DNA from: Paenibacillus abyssi
GTDB taxonomy: Bacteria > Bacillota > Bacilli > Paenibacillales > Paenibacillaceae
NCBI RefSeq assembly: GCF_014640295.1
Contig: NZ_BMGR01000016.1
Location: 1 to 64,000, forward strand
DNA length: 64,000 nt
Direction: 5' to 3'
The notes under the pieces are model-generated. The model was not told where the DNA came from, searched no databases, and worked only from the letters and a program-made list of their open reading frames with translations. Shown piece after piece: positions 9,530-18,084 of the stretch (position 1 is the stretch's first letter; every line of letters starts with the position of its first letter). A program made the position numbers and the translations under genes.

Positions 9530-10042
9530 TTAATACGTAATAAGCGAGAAAACTTCGATTCCGTCCAGTTTTTCCCTGCCTGTCAAATAACCGAGCTCAA
9601 TGAGAAATGCCGCGCCGACCACTTCCCCGCCTAATTGCCGGATCAAATTGATTGTCGTGTTGATCGTGCCTCCGGTTGCAAGCAAGTCATCGGCGATCAG
9701 TACTTTCTGTCCTGGTGTAATGGAATCTTTATGAAGCGCAAGCCTGTCTTTTCCATATTCCAGATCATAACCGGCCTCGACAGTTTCACCCGGCAGCTTA
9801 CCGCTTTTGCGGATGGGCACAAAACCGACCCCGAGCGACAGCGCGAGCGGCGCGCCCACTACAAAACCGCGTGCCTCCGGTCCAGTGATGACATCAATTT
9901 CAAGATGTTGAACCTTTTCCTTCATCGCATCAATTGCCGCTTTATAAGCTTGGCCATCCTTCAACAGCGTCGTTATATCTTTAAATCGAATGCCAGGCTG
10001 CGGGAAATCCGGGATAACGCGAATATAATCTTTGAAATTCAT
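9530..10042 (-). CDS. apt: Adenine phosphoribosyltransferase
   Basis: 170 residues, identical in length to the Bacillus enzyme. It converts adenine and PRPP to AMP in purine salvage. The N-terminal [14 protein letters not shown] and the FKDITTLL segment are typical. The PRPP-binding loop is [12 protein letters not shown], with GPEARGF for adenine contact. I chose the ATG at 10042 (MNFKDY) because it matches family N-termini and has GGAG 11 nt away; an ATG three codons upstream lies only 2 nt from that site. It follows recJ by 16 nt. Confidence 0.96.
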   Translation of the reverse strand: MNFKDYIRVIPDFPQPGIRFKDITTLLKDGQAYKAAIDAMKEKVQHLEIDVITGPEARGFVVGAPLALSLGVGFVPIRKSGKLPGETVEAGYDLEYGKDRLALHKDSITPGQKVLIADDLLATGGTINTTINLIRQLGGEVVGAAFLIELGYLTGREKLDGIEVFSLITY

Positions 10043-10058
10043 AACTTTCATTTCTCCT

Positions 10059-12509
10059 TTATACGATCACAAATGATTTTTGTTCACTTATTTTTGTTTT
10101 CAACTGTAAAGCAATCCAATCGGCAAACTCTTGATAGGATGCAAAAAGGACTTGGTCGGCTTCCGATTGCTCAAGCGCATTCCGGTAAGCTGTGGATTCG
10201 GATAACTCACGTTTATGCGGCGCAGGGTTTACATATACATTCCCCTCGCGAAACGCGATAAATTCGAGCTCCTCAAAAACACGCAGCATCATAGAAACGA
10301 CTTCCTTATCCCATCCGATCATGCCGCTTAGCTTGGCAGGCAGTTGTGCGGCATGAAGGGCCGAAGCCGGCAAACGGCGGACCGTTTGGTAAATCTCCGC
10401 AAAATGCTGGCGCTGCGGAAAACCGGCACGCTGACGCCGGTCTTCGCGGTACAGCGCGACGACTGATTCCAATCCGCTGCACGCTTGCAGTATGTGAGAC
10501 AACTTGGCTGCGGAAGGCGGCTTTTGAAGAAGCAGCAATTCCGTGCATGCAAGCTCGGCAGGCAATGTATCGTAATCCATGCAAATGACCTGCATGGAGT
10601 CTTCCGCTGTGCGCACGCCTGTTTCATCGTTCACACACACTGCTGCCGCCGTCTCCGCCCAAGCGGGATTGGATCCGACTACGACCGCAGTTCGATTATT
10701 CCTTGAGCGGTCGATCTGCTGCTCCAACCATTTGTTCATCGTCCGTACAGGATCGCTATCGTTCCGGTAATCGAACAGCTGCACATGACTCACCTGCATG
10801 TCGCCAATCATCAATTGAGGCTTTCGGTTTCCATTCCATTCATTGACCGCCAGCTCTCCGAGAATATCCGCTTTTACGCCAGGCGATAATCGCGCTGCCG
10901 TGCTGCCGCTTCCGAAACTGATCGCTTCGAGCCTCTTTGCTTGATGGAGCAAGGATAACCTAAGATGTTTTCCATCCTTGCCCATCGTGCGGCTCTCTTC
11001 GACTTCGACCCCGCGGAACAATAATTTCGGCGAAGGATTTCCAGCGCCGAACGGCTCCAGCAAAGACAGGCTTTCAATCGTCTCCAATCCGGCTTCTTGA
11101 ATGGTGCTCACAACATCGATCGTCGTTTTGCGTATCCAATCCTCCGCAGTCAGCCATTGATCAGCTAACTGGCTTAATTTATGCTCAAACTCCGGCAAGC
11201 GGTCCCGGTGCAGGCTCATGCCAGCCGCCGCCTGATGTCCGCCATAATGAGACATCAAATCTGCGCATTCGGTCAAAGCCGCGTACAGATCAAATCCGTC
11301 AATCGATCGCGCCGATCCTTTGCACATTCCCGAATCTGAATCGATTCCCAATATAATCGTCGGACGATAGTGCTTCTCAATCATCTTAGAGGCGACGACG
11401 CCGATCACACCGACGTTCCAGCCTTCCACGGCCAGCACAATGACCGAAGGCTCCTTTTCCCCCGCTTCTTTGCATGCGGACTTTTTCGAGATCCACAGCT
11501 CATCCGCCTGTCCGACCATTTCATCGACAATCTGCTGACGCTGCTTATTAAGATGGTCGAGCCGCAGAGCGCAAGCATAAGCCTCATCGGGATCATCTGT
11601 CGTGAGCAGCAGCACCGCACCGTCGGCATGCTCCAGCCGGCCGCTTGCATTGATGCGGGGCGCCATTCCAAACGCGACATTCGTAGAAGTTACACGGTCT
11701 AACTCGATGCCCGCCGCCTCCGCTAACGATTGGAACCCGACATTATTCGTCTGTCTCATCTGCTCCAACCCGCGTTTGACAAGGTAGCGATTCTCACCGG
11801 TCAACGGCATCAGATCAGCGATCGTGCCAAGCGCGGTAATGTCCGCCCACTCGAACGGCGGCTTGCCAAGCAGTGCTTGCCCAAGCTTAAAAGCAACGCC
11901 TGCGCCTGCTAATCCTTTATAAGGATAAGGACAGTCCGCCTGCTTCGGATTAACGATCGCACAGGCTTCGGGCAGCAGCTCCGGAGGCTCATGATGATCT
12001 GTCACAATGACGTCGATATGTAAGCTTCTCGCGTATTGGATCTGTTCTACCGCACTGATGCCTGTATCAACGGTTACAATTAAGGTAACGCCAGCCGCAG
12101 CCGCTTTATCAATCGCTGCGGCGTTGAGGCCATAACCTTCGAGGTGGCGATGCGGAATATAATAATCAAAATGAAGGCCAAGCTTGGTGAACAGCCTGAT
12201 CATAAACGATGTGCTGGATACGCCATCAGCATCATAATCGCCATAGATCCGGATTTTCTCGCCCCTTTGTTCAGCCAGGCGAATCCGTTCAACCGCTTCT
12301 TTCATTCCTTTGAACAAGAAGGGATCGTGAAGCTCCTCATCTCCCCCATATAAGAAGGCATGGGCCGCTGCGCTGTCTGATATCCCTCGCTTTACCAGCA
12401 GCCTGGCTACGAGCGGCGGCAGGTTCAAGCTTGCCGTAAGCGCCGATGCCTGCTCACACTGCTGGCCGCTTTCCTCCTCCAGCATCCACCTCGTTTTAGG
12501 GTGAATCAC
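10059..12509 (-). CDS. recJ: Single-stranded-DNA-specific exonuclease RecJ
   Basis: 816 residues. The 5'-3' ssDNA exonuclease acts in recombinational and mismatch repair. DHH-family metal motifs are visible: [11 protein letters not shown] near residue 80, VDTG and VTDHHEPP downstream, then DHHA1 with [11 protein letters not shown] around residue 390. An OB-fold follows, and a long C-terminal extension typical of Firmicute RecJ makes up the last quarter. It starts at GTG with AAAAGGAGGGG upstream. It heads the recJ-apt pair. Confidence 0.96.
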   Translation of the reverse strand: MIHPKTRWMLEEESGQQCEQASALTASLNLPPLVARLLVKRGISDSAAAHAFLYGGDEELHDPFLFKGMKEAVERIRLAEQRGEKIRIYGDYDADGVSSTSFMIRLFTKLGLHFDYYIPHRHLEGYGLNAAAIDKAAAAGVTLIVTVDTGISAVEQIQYARSLHIDVIVTDHHEPPELLPEACAIVNPKQADCPYPYKGLAGAGVAFKLGQALLGKPPFEWADITALGTIADLMPLTGENRYLVKRGLEQMRQTNNVGFQSLAEAAGIELDRVTSTNVAFGMAPRINASGRLEHADGAVLLLTTDDPDEAYACALRLDHLNKQRQQIVDEMVGQADELWISKKSACKEAGEKEPSVIVLAVEGWNVGVIGVVASKMIEKHYRPTIILGIDSDSGMCKGSARSIDGFDLYAALTECADLMSHYGGHQAAAGMSLHRDRLPEFEHKLSQLADQWLTAEDWIRKTTIDVVSTIQEAGLETIESLSLLEPFGAGNPSPKLLFRGVEVEESRTMGKDGKHLRLSLLHQAKRLEAISFGSGSTAARLSPGVKADILGELAVNEWNGNRKPQLMIGDMQVSHVQLFDYRNDSDPVRTMNKWLEQQIDRSRNNRTAVVVGSNPAWAETAAAVCVNDETGVRTAEDSMQVICMDYDTLPAELACTELLLLQKPPSAAKLSHILQACSGLESVVALYREDRRQRAGFPQRQHFAEIYQTVRRLPASALHAAQLPAKLSGMIGWDKEVVSMMLRVFEELEFIAFREGNVYVNPAPHKRELSESTAYRNALEQSEADQVLFASYQEFADWIALQLKTKISEQKSFVIV

Positions 12510-12558
12510 GTTCGCTTTCCCCTCCTTTTGTCATCCCTTTGATTTCTTCTTTGACGAA

Positions 12559-13467
12559 CTACTGCAGCAGTGTCGGCATATGCTCCTGGTTCGGATCATG
12601 GTTGGAACGGTAAGGATAGCCCGGGTCGTAAGGATCCACCGAAATCGTGACATCGGTCACATGGATGAAACGCTTGAGCAGCAATTCTTTCACCCTTTTG
12701 GCGATTTCATGGCCTTCCAGTACCGATATTCTCGGGTTAACGCTGATGCGAAGGTCGACAACAACGTAATGTCCCTGTTCCCAAGCTCTTAATTCCTCAA
12801 CGGTAATCACACCTTCGATCCGCTGAATCACTTCCATCAATTCATCTGCGTCTTCTTCCTGCAGCCCGAGCTTGCGTCCGGGGTTAACGGAACGCGTAAT
12901 CAAGCGATATCCGCTCATCACAACAATAACCGCGATCACAACGGCTGCTGCCGGATCCAGATAGAACAGCAATGAAAGTGACAGCAAATGTCCTAAATAA
13001 GCGCCGCCAGTGCCAATAAGCGCCAAGATCGAAGCATACAGATCGACCCCGCGCTCCTTGAGCGGCAGCAGAAATTCCTTCACCAAAAAAACGATCATAA
13101 CGGCGAGTGCCGCAAAGGGCTGTGGTGCTTCTGTAATCCCTGTAACAACTGAGCGGATTGCAGAAATAGCAATTTCCAGACCAAGTAACAGCAGGACAAC
13201 TGAAATAAAGATTTGAACAACCGTTCCGGTACGGCTCTGATCGGCAGGCTTGCTCCGATGATCCGCCTGTCTATTGGTCCTGCGCAGCCCGGAAACAGCA
13301 GCGAAGCTCTCAGCAGCCTCCGAAGCGGAACGGACAGCATCAGCCAACAATGCGGCGCTTCCCGTTAATCCACCGGTTACTCCCTTGATCAGCGCCAAAC
13401 AGGCATTAGCGATCATTCCGGTCTTTGCAGTAGATTCCGCCTCCGCATAACGCTGCTTGGTTCCCAT
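12559..13467 (-). CDS. Cation diffusion facilitator family membrane protein, atypical metal site
   Basis: 302 residues with several hydrophobic helices and a C-terminal soluble CDF cytoplasmic domain (GVITVEELRAWEQGHYVVVDLRI). The fold matches CDF exporters of Zn, Mn or Fe. However, the usual DxxHxxxD in helix 2 reads LLADAVRSASEA (His to Arg, Asp to Glu), and the helix 5 HxxxD region has no His at the expected place. Metal transport may therefore be altered or lost; this comparison is by eye. The start at 13467 (MGTKQRY) has AAAGGGGAG upstream; a 26-codon longer frame begins near the comN terminator. It lies upstream of recJ on the same strand. Confidence 0.82.
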   Translation of the reverse strand: MGTKQRYAEAESTAKTGMIANACLALIKGVTGGLTGSAALLADAVRSASEAAESFAAVSGLRRTNRQADHRSKPADQSRTGTVVQIFISVVLLLLGLEIAISAIRSVVTGITEAPQPFAALAVMIVFLVKEFLLPLKERGVDLYASILALIGTGGAYLGHLLSLSLLFYLDPAAAVVIAVIVVMSGYRLITRSVNPGRKLGLQEEDADELMEVIQRIEGVITVEELRAWEQGHYVVVDLRISVNPRISVLEGHEIAKRVKELLLKRFIHVTDVTISVDPYDPGYPYRSNHDPNQEHMPTLLQ

Positions 13468-13530
13468 AGTTGATATTCTCCCCTTTAAGTTGTCAATATT
13501 CCTATTATAACGACGCCCTAAAATCGAGTC

Positions 13531-13566
13531 AAAAAAAGAGCCCATTTCATATTAGAAATGGGTTCC
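13531..13566 (-). terminator. Intrinsic terminator overlapping the comN stop codon
   Basis: Stem CCCATTT/AAATGGG (13541-13547 with 13556-13562) is followed on the minus strand by TCTTTTTTT. The comN TAA stop (13552-13554) falls in the hairpin loop. Confidence 0.8.
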
Positions 13567-13791
13567 GCGGAACGCGCTCAGCGTCATGAAATTCATAAAT
13601 TTCGTCACTTTTAACGACAAAATATCATTGACCATCTGGTGCAGCGCGGGCTGACCGTTCTTGTGATACTTATCACTGACACATTCCCATATCTCTTTGC
13701 CGGTCACATGCTCGTACCCGAACATCCGAAACTCTTCAGCTTTGCTCTCGCACAGCGATTCGATTATTTGATTCAATTCCTCTTCCGTCAT
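13552..13791 (-). CDS. comN: Post-transcriptional regulator ComN family
   Basis: 79 residues. The segment LCESKAEEFRMFGYEHVTGKEIW and the later VNDILSLKVTKFMNF resemble ComN (YrzD) of Bacillus. There ComN binds the 5' UTR of comE mRNA and influences competence gene expression and its polar localisation. The position next to spoVB agrees with the Bacillus order. Function here is inferred from similarity only. Confidence 0.8.
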   Translation of the reverse strand: MTEEELNQIIESLCESKAEEFRMFGYEHVTGKEIWECVSDKYHKNGQPALHQMVNDILSLKVTKFMNFMTLSAFRGTHF

Positions 13792-13947
13792 CGCACGTGC
13801 CCTCCTTCTTTACTGCTCCCATACATCTTCGCTATGCTTACGCCAAATTCCTGCCTGCAATCAGGCTGTATCCAAAATTGACAGACATGGAATAGGACAA
13901 ACATCGCATATGATGTTTTAAACGGCAGGAAAGACGGGGGAACGATC

Positions 13948-15513
13948 GTGACAAAGCAAACCTTTATTAAAGGCGCCATGATATTATTAATCGCCGGTCT
14001 CATTAATCGCATTCTCGGTTTTATCCCGCGCATTGCGCTTCCTCGCATTATCGGTGCTGAAGGCGTTGGATTATATCAGCTCGGATATCCGTTTCTGATT
14101 GTTATGCTGACTTTGATTACCGGGGGTATTCCGCTGGCGGTTGCCAAAAGCACTGCTGAAGCGCAGTCTCAGGGAGATATCGCGAAGGTCAAGCAGATTC
14201 TTCGCACAGCTCTAACCGTAACTGCCCTGCTTTCACTGATCTTCACGGCATTGATGCTGATGCTCGCGCCATGGATTACAACTCATGTGCTGCCCGACTC
14301 ACGCGTCTATCATTCCTTTATTTTTATGACGCCAATGCTGCTTTTGATTGCGATGTCATCCGTTTATCGGGGTCATTTCCAAGGCAAACAAAATATGATA
14401 CCTACCGCATTATCACAAATTATCGAAACCTTATTTCGCATTATCTTTGTTTTGTTCTTTGCTAAGCTCATGCTGCCGTGGGGACTGGAATGGGGCGCGG
14501 CCGGAGCCATGCTCGGAGGGGTGATCGGCGAATTTTGCGGCTTGGCAGTCCTTCTGCTGCAATTCGCGATAGACAAGCGCAAGAAAACAATCTCAGATAT
14601 GAAGCACTCCTTGACTGCGGCAGACCCGGCTTCCGTTCCCGTCTTGCGAAGCCTGCTGCGAGTATCGATACCCGTTACGTTAAGCAAGATGGTCGGTTCA
14701 CTTTCTTACTTGTTCGAATCGATCCTCATTGCTCGAAGCCTGGCGCTTGCAGGAATCGCTACCGGCATCGCTACAGCACAGTACGGCTCGCTTCAGGGCA
14801 TGATTATCCCGATTGTGCTTCTCCCTACAGCGTTAACCTATTCGTTATCGGTATCGCTCGTCCCCTCCTTATCCGAAGCCGCAGCGCGCGGGGACAGAGC
14901 GATCATTCATAAGCGCCTTCATCAATCGATGCGGCTTGCGCTTGTAAGCGGCGCTCCCTTTGTCGTTGCGATGTGGCTGCTCGCAGAACCGATCTGCCGC
15001 GTGCTGTTTCACCATCCCGAAATTGCACCCATGCTGCGTATGATGGCTCCTGTCGCGTTGTTCATTTATTTGCAAGCCCCGCTGCAAGCGGCGCTGCAAG
15101 CATTGGATAAACCGGGCACAGCGTTGAAAAACACGTTTATTGGTGCAGCAATCAAGCTCATTCTCATCATGCAGCTTGCATCCAAGCCTGAGTTTGGCAT
15201 TTACGGCGCGCTGATCGCAATAAATGTCAATATCGTACTCGTTACCCTGCTGCATTACATGAGCGTTCTTCGTTTCGTCGGTTTCCGCATGAGGCTGCTT
15301 GATTTTGTGAAGGTAGGCGCGGCTATGGTAATTATGGGTGCCGTTTTAAAATGGACGATGAACAGGCTGCCTGTAATCACGGAATGGCTGAATGCCTCCG
15401 CTTCTTTTTTCGCCGGCCTGATTGTGTACCTTCTGCTCATGATCGCGATGAAGATCATTGATAAAAATGATGTCATTCGAATCCCGATTATTGGGCGTTG
15501 GTTCAAATCATAA
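13948..15513 (+). CDS. spoVB: Stage V sporulation protein B (MOP/MurJ-like flippase family)
   Basis: 521 residues with about 14 hydrophobic segments, the size of SpoVB and related MOP-superfamily lipid exporters. The N-terminus GLINRILGFIPRIALPRIIGAEGVG is the family signature for the first helices. SpoVB is required for spore cortex peptidoglycan synthesis and probably moves a lipid-linked precursor across the membrane. The start is GTG with GGGGG upstream. It is the only gene in its neighbourhood on the plus strand, diverging from comN. General polysaccharide-exporter paralogues are similar; gene context favours SpoVB. Confidence 0.88.
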   Translation: MTKQTFIKGAMILLIAGLINRILGFIPRIALPRIIGAEGVGLYQLGYPFLIVMLTLITGGIPLAVAKSTAEAQSQGDIAKVKQILRTALTVTALLSLIFTALMLMLAPWITTHVLPDSRVYHSFIFMTPMLLLIAMSSVYRGHFQGKQNMIPTALSQIIETLFRIIFVLFFAKLMLPWGLEWGAAGAMLGGVIGEFCGLAVLLLQFAIDKRKKTISDMKHSLTAADPASVPVLRSLLRVSIPVTLSKMVGSLSYLFESILIARSLALAGIATGIATAQYGSLQGMIIPIVLLPTALTYSLSVSLVPSLSEAAARGDRAIIHKRLHQSMRLALVSGAPFVVAMWLLAEPICRVLFHHPEIAPMLRMMAPVALFIYLQAPLQAALQALDKPGTALKNTFIGAAIKLILIMQLASKPEFGIYGALIAINVNIVLVTLLHYMSVLRFVGFRMRLLDFVKVGAAMVIMGAVLKWTMNRLPVITEWLNASASFFAGLIVYLLLMIAMKIIDKNDVIRIPIIGRWFKS

Positions 15514-15518
15514 AACGC

Positions 15519-15564
15519 GGCAAAGCCTTGACCGCCTTTTACCGGCAGTCAAGGCTTTGGAGTT
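15519..15564. terminator. Bidirectional terminator between spoVB and the DUF421 gene
   Basis: A long hairpin CAAAGCCTTGAC/GTCAAGGCTTTG separates two convergent genes. Its right arm overlaps the 3' end of the DUF421 gene. Confidence 0.75.
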
Positions 15565-16268
15565 TGCTTCGTATCCACGAACATTTTCCCTTTATGGTCC
15601 AGCGTACACAGAAATACGTCTTTCAAGTCTCGTATCCCCTGCTGGCGCAGCTGGTTTTTTAACCAAAAACGGTTTTTTTCCAGCTTCTCAAGATTTTCAT
15701 CCTGTACCTTACCGTCCATAATGAGCGGGATCGGCAAAATCTCATACCTAAATTTCGGTGGAATGACACGTTCCTCGCGATCATTATCTTTCAAGCTTTT
15801 GTTGTCTTTCGAGCTGCTCTTGTCTTTTTCTACGACGGACAGCTTGCCGCTTGTTTCCAGAATCGCAAACTCCACATCGGAGACCGAAGCCACTTTATTC
15901 TCCCGCAGCTGCAGCATCAAATCATCCAAATTGTAGCGCTGCTTGCGCATTGTATCGCGGTTAAGCTTACCCTTAGCGATAATGACGCTTGGCTTCCCGT
16001 CAAACCATAACCGCAATGTCCTGCTTTTCAATGTAAGGAAAGCAATGCCCACCTGGACCAAAAATAATGCAATCATCGGCAGTATTCCCTCGAGTATTGG
16101 ACGATTCGGGTCCTCAATAACCAGAACCGCGATTTCTGCAATCATAACGGAAATGACCAGGTCAAATACGGTAAGTTTTCCAATTTCCCGCTTCCCCATA
16201 AACCGCATCACAAGAAACACGACGAAGTAAATCAACACTGTGCGTACCAGAATGATCGTGATATCCAT
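15549..16268 (-). CDS. DUF421 membrane protein (YrbG/YetF-like)
   Basis: 239 residues. Three N-terminal hydrophobic helices (VRTVLIYFVVFLVMRFMGKRE, then two more) precede a soluble domain with GKPSVIIAKGKLN and DDLMLQLRENKVASVSDVEFA, the YetF/DUF421 signature. A Lys/Asp/Ser-rich linker near residues 150-170 interrupts the soluble part. In Bacillus, YrbG sits near spoVB as here; YetF-type proteins affect spore germination or envelope properties, but the biochemical role is unknown. GGGGGCGG precedes the ATG. Confidence 0.85.
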   Translation of the reverse strand: MDITIILVRTVLIYFVVFLVMRFMGKREIGKLTVFDLVISVMIAEIAVLVIEDPNRPILEGILPMIALFLVQVGIAFLTLKSRTLRLWFDGKPSVIIAKGKLNRDTMRKQRYNLDDLMLQLRENKVASVSDVEFAILETSGKLSVVEKDKSSSKDNKSLKDNDREERVIPPKFRYEILPIPLIMDGKVQDENLEKLEKNRFWLKNQLRQQGIRDLKDVFLCTLDHKGKMFVDTKQTPKP

Positions 16269-16493
16269 CTTGGAAACCGCCCCCTTTGACTTTCACATAT
16301 GCCAAGAAGCATATGACGTCTGCAAGGAATAGTGTCACCGAAGCCGAAAGGAACCATGCGGCTGTCTGACTGATGAAATAATGGCAATCAGTAAATCGGA
16401 ATGGTCACTTGTACTATTTTTATCGTCCATGCCATATGCTGTTAGCAATAAACAGTTGTCCACTACAAGGATGAAACGAAAGGAGTGCAAGGA

Positions 16494-16886
16494 ATGAATA
16501 GTCCGATTAAAAATGTGCCTAAAGTTCGCATTGCTTCGCCGCTGCTTGCCGGTATCGTTTATGCCTTTATTTGGCTCTGCGGATGTGCGCTTGTCTTGTC
16601 GCTTGCCCTTCATTTCAGCGGGCTAAAGGAATCCGAGCTGCCGCAGTATACGTTTTTCATTCATGCGTTATGCGCGCTAGCCGGAGGTTTTGTCGCGGGA
16701 AAACGGTCCGGTCGCAAGGGCTGGTATCACGGGGGAATGCTTGGCCTCTGTTACGGCATTACTCTGCTGCTGGTCAGCTTCCTGGCTATGGATACTGCCA
16801 TATCGGTCCGCAGCTTGATGCTCCTTGCCCTCACAGCTGCAGCAGCCGCCATCGGGGGCATGATCGGCATCAACGCAAAAAAATAA
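16494..16886 (+). CDS. TIGR04086-type four-helix membrane protein (YrzE-like)
   Basis: 130 residues with four predicted membrane helices and Gly/Ala-rich stretches (GGFVAGKRSGRKGWYHGG after helix 2). It resembles the TIGR04086/YrzE family found near yajC and spoVB in Bacilli; no function is known. The ATG at 16494 lies 8 nt after AAAGGAG; the GTG at 16485 overlaps that ribosome-binding site. It diverges from the DUF421 gene. Confidence 0.75.
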   Translation: MNSPIKNVPKVRIASPLLAGIVYAFIWLCGCALVLSLALHFSGLKESELPQYTFFIHALCALAGGFVAGKRSGRKGWYHGGMLGLCYGITLLLVSFLAMDTAISVRSLMLLALTAAAAAIGGMIGINAKK

Positions 16887-16897
16887 CCTAAACGGAC

Positions 16898-16940
16898 AAA
16901 ACGCCGGAATCCATCCTCAAAAGATGAATTCCGGCATTTG
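16898..16940. terminator. Bidirectional terminator between yrzE-like gene and mrp operon
   Basis: The stem GCCGGAAT/ATTCCGGC (16903-16910 with 16928-16935) lies between convergent ends of the yrzE-like gene and mrpG. Confidence 0.75.
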
Positions 16941-17333
16941 TTATTCCGCAGGCTCGTGCAGCTCTTCATGATGCTTGCCTTGGTTCATTGCAATTTTAAG
17001 ATCGTCCTGCACGCTTTTTTCCCACATTGGAACACCTGAAAAATATGCTGACCGGTCAATCAAATGGCTTGCGACGGGTGCGGTAATAAATACAAACACG
17101 ATGCCCAGCAATAATTTCGCACTTACATGGCCTTCATATAGGATGAAATACAGAAAAGCGGCGAACAGCACACACAGGATGCCAAGGGTTGCCGTCTTCG
17201 TAGCGGCATGTGATCGTAAATAAACGTCAGGAAGCCGAATGAGTCCGAAGGTGCTTAATACGCTTAACACCGCCCCGAACAGCACAAGGAAAGCGATGGA
17301 CCATTCACCGATCGTTATTAGTATCTGTCCCAT
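16941..17333 (-). CDS. mrpG: Na+/H+ antiporter subunit MrpG
   Basis: 130 residues with three N-terminal helices and the LIRLPDVYLRSHAATKTATLG signature of MrpG/PhaG. It is a small subunit of the Mrp secondary antiporter. The ATG at 17333 (MGQILI) overlaps the mrpF 3' end by 29 nt and has AAGGGAG upstream. It is the last gene of mrpABCDEFG. Confidence 0.93.
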   Translation of the reverse strand: MGQILITIGEWSIAFLVLFGAVLSVLSTFGLIRLPDVYLRSHAATKTATLGILCVLFAAFLYFILYEGHVSAKLLLGIVFVFITAPVASHLIDRSAYFSGVPMWEKSVQDDLKIAMNQGKHHEELHEPAE

Positions 17334-17601
17334 TCTCAATAACGACTCCCTTCTGAATGTATTTGGAGAACGCCACCGTGCCCAGAAAGGCAAGAATACC
17401 GATTAGCAATATAACTTCCAGATAAGCTTGTGTACGCTGGATCATAGAGAGAATGGCTACGATACCGATCAAATTCATGCCAATCGTATCCAGAGCAATC
17501 ACCCGATCCGGCATCGAAGGGCCGACCAGCACGCGGTAAGCACATCCCAAAGAAGATAACGCGAGTATAATGAGTGAAGTGAGCAGAATCGCATCCAACA
17601 T
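17305..17601 (-). CDS. mrpF: Na+/H+ antiporter subunit MrpF
   Basis: 98 residues, three hydrophobic helices, with the family segment YRVLVGPSMPDRVIALDTIG. MrpF is needed for assembly of the Mrp complex. It abuts mrpE (shared base at 17601) and overlaps mrpG, as expected for a translationally coupled operon. Confidence 0.93.
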   Translation of the reverse strand: MLDAILLTSLIILALSSLGCAYRVLVGPSMPDRVIALDTIGMNLIGIVAILSMIQRTQAYLEVILLIGILAFLGTVAFSKYIQKGVVIENGTDTNNDR

Positions 17602-18077
17602 TAACGCATCACCTCCATAATTGCCTTTTCGAAGGAGCCTTTAATTTGCTGTACCAGCAGATTCTTGTCCGTTATATCCATTGCGTGAATATATAACGTC
17701 CTTTTATCCGGGGAAACCTCCAGCAGCAGTGTTCCAGGCGTCAGTGTGATTAGGAGCGCTAATGCCGTAATTTCCCCATCCGTCCTTAAGTCAGTTTCAA
17801 GTGAGAAAATACCCGGATGAATATTCAGCTCTGGACGCAATATCTCCCGAATGACTACAAAGCTGGAATGCACAAGCTCTTTCAGAAATAACAATAACAG
17901 ATAAATAAACGCCCCTACACGCCGCATATAAAAGCGTTCGTTAAAAAATCTCCGCAGCGCATAGATAAATAACATACCGATAATAAATCCGACCAAAAAT
18001 TGCAGGAATGTCCATTCGCTGCTAAGGAACATCCACACAAATGCGATGATCAGGTTCAGTACAAATTGAAATGCCAT
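17601..18077 (-). CDS. mrpE: Na+/H+ antiporter subunit MrpE
   Basis: 158 residues. An N-terminal pair of helices is followed by a soluble domain with ALALLITLTPGTLLLEVSPD, the MrpE signature. GGAGTAGATGAGGG precedes the ATG. It lies 7 nt after mrpD and directly touches mrpF. Confidence 0.93.
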   Translation of the reverse strand: MAFQFVLNLIIAFVWMFLSSEWTFLQFLVGFIIGMLFIYALRRFFNERFYMRRVGAFIYLLLLFLKELVHSSFVVIREILRPELNIHPGIFSLETDLRTDGEITALALLITLTPGTLLLEVSPDKRTLYIHAMDITDKNLLVQQIKGSFEKAIMEVMR

Positions 18078-18084
18078 CCCTCAT

